Assembly (NCBI RefSeq): GCF_021390245.1
Contig: NZ_JAJUXH010000002.1
Location: 372,001 to 436,000 of the forward strand
Source of the DNA: Dyadobacter sp. CY323
GTDB taxonomy: Bacteria > Bacteroidota > Bacteroidia > Cytophagales > Spirosomataceae
Direction: 5' to 3'
DNA: 64,000 nt
Positions 63,801 to 64,000 of the stretch are shown here, piece after piece (the first letter of the stretch is position 1; every line of letters begins with the position of its first letter). The position numbers were made by a program, and so were the translations under genes. Under the pieces are notes generated by a model that saw nothing but the letters and a program-made list of their open reading frames with translations, did not search any database and was not told the origin of the DNA.

Positions 63801-64000
63801 GTCATAAAATTCAGGTTAAAATTTCGATCACTCCGCAAAAACAGGTTTTCGATTTTGCCGGAACTTCACCTGTTCATCCTAATAACCTGAATGCCAATAT
63901 TTCAATTCTTTATAGTGCTATATTATATGTTTTGCGATTACTGGTAAATAAGGAAATTCCATTGAATGATGGTTTGATGAAAAATGTGGAAATCCTGCTT
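60851..64000 (+). CDS. Fused HyuA-HyuB hydantoinase/5-oxoprolinase-type enzyme (3' end outside window)
   Basis: An open frame of at least 1050 residues runs off the right edge. The HyuA part has [16 protein letters not shown] (the phosphate-loop of ASKHA ATPases), [70 protein letters not shown] and [21 protein letters not shown]. The HyuB part begins near residue 735: [55 protein letters not shown]. Fusion of both subunits in one chain is typical of ATP-dependent 5-oxoprolinase. The start is TTG 60851: an in-frame TAA lies 27 nt upstream and no ATG precedes the GGTFTD motif. The substrate (5-oxoproline, hydantoin or other lactam) is not determined. Confidence 0.88.
   Translation, partial: [1050 protein letters not shown]

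Overview
The window looks like a chromosomal segment of a Bacteroidetes bacterium of the order Cytophagales, close to Dyadobacter/Spirosoma. This is inferred from protein families and signals, not from a database search. The supporting signs are a very large S8 protease with a type IX secretion sorting tail, a Bacteroidetes-type ECF sigma factor, promoter-like TAnnTTTG boxes, few Shine-Dalgarno sites, many lipoproteins, and a high density of GMC/Gfo-Idh, ThuA and sugar-catabolic genes. No rRNA, tRNA, CRISPR array, IS element or phage was recognised. Both ends cut genes: an OmpA-family gene on the left and a hydantoinase/5-oxoprolinase gene on the right.

Left part (1-8.6 kb): OmpA tail, a DASH-type photolyase/cryptochrome with an abruptly short C-terminus, a LemA-TPM-TPM cluster, a coiled-coil membrane protein, a POT peptide transporter and an M13 metallopeptidase lipoprotein. 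Region 8.6-19.2 kb is an amino-sugar (chitobiose/GlcNAc-like) catabolic locus. A leftward operon encodes GH20 hexosaminidase, ROK kinase, MFS sugar transporter and a XylR-like regulator. A divergent operon encodes a NagX/HGSNAT-like membrane acyltransferase, a large putative glycosidase broken by one in-frame TGA, and an HpcH/HpaI aldolase.

The central part (19.2-31.2 kb) is mostly housekeeping: giant subtilase, aroE, ribD, prmC, a MoxR ATPase, yidD, lgt, a lipoprotein and an ECF sigma factor. Region 31.6-41.7 kb is a tightly packed six-gene operon with 4-nt overlaps. It encodes a PfkB-HAD fusion, two paralogous secreted proteins that join a beta-propeller (reg_prop-like) to a helical glycosidase-like half, a ChbG-like deacetylase, a BNR/sialidase-fold protein and a YidR-like propeller. 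It lacks SusC/SusD and looks like an uncharacterised glycan-processing system.

Region 41.7-64 kb is accessory and sugar-catabolic: a YoeB-type toxin-antitoxin pair, uxuA plus an SDR dehydrogenase, a Bro-N protein, ThuA and Gfo/Idh genes, two AraC regulators, a sugar isomerase/epimerase, a GH125 mannosidase, a 1250-residue ThuA-dehydrogenase-HEAT-CARDB-azurin protein, a ParE/RelE pair, and the start of a fused HyuA-HyuB enzyme. At 50.4-51.8 kb is a cluster of small genes: a HigA-like N-terminal half followed by three tandem paralogues of an unrecognised ~70-residue family. This is the best candidate for something undescribed. Several families of dispersed hairpins punctuate the intergenic gaps.
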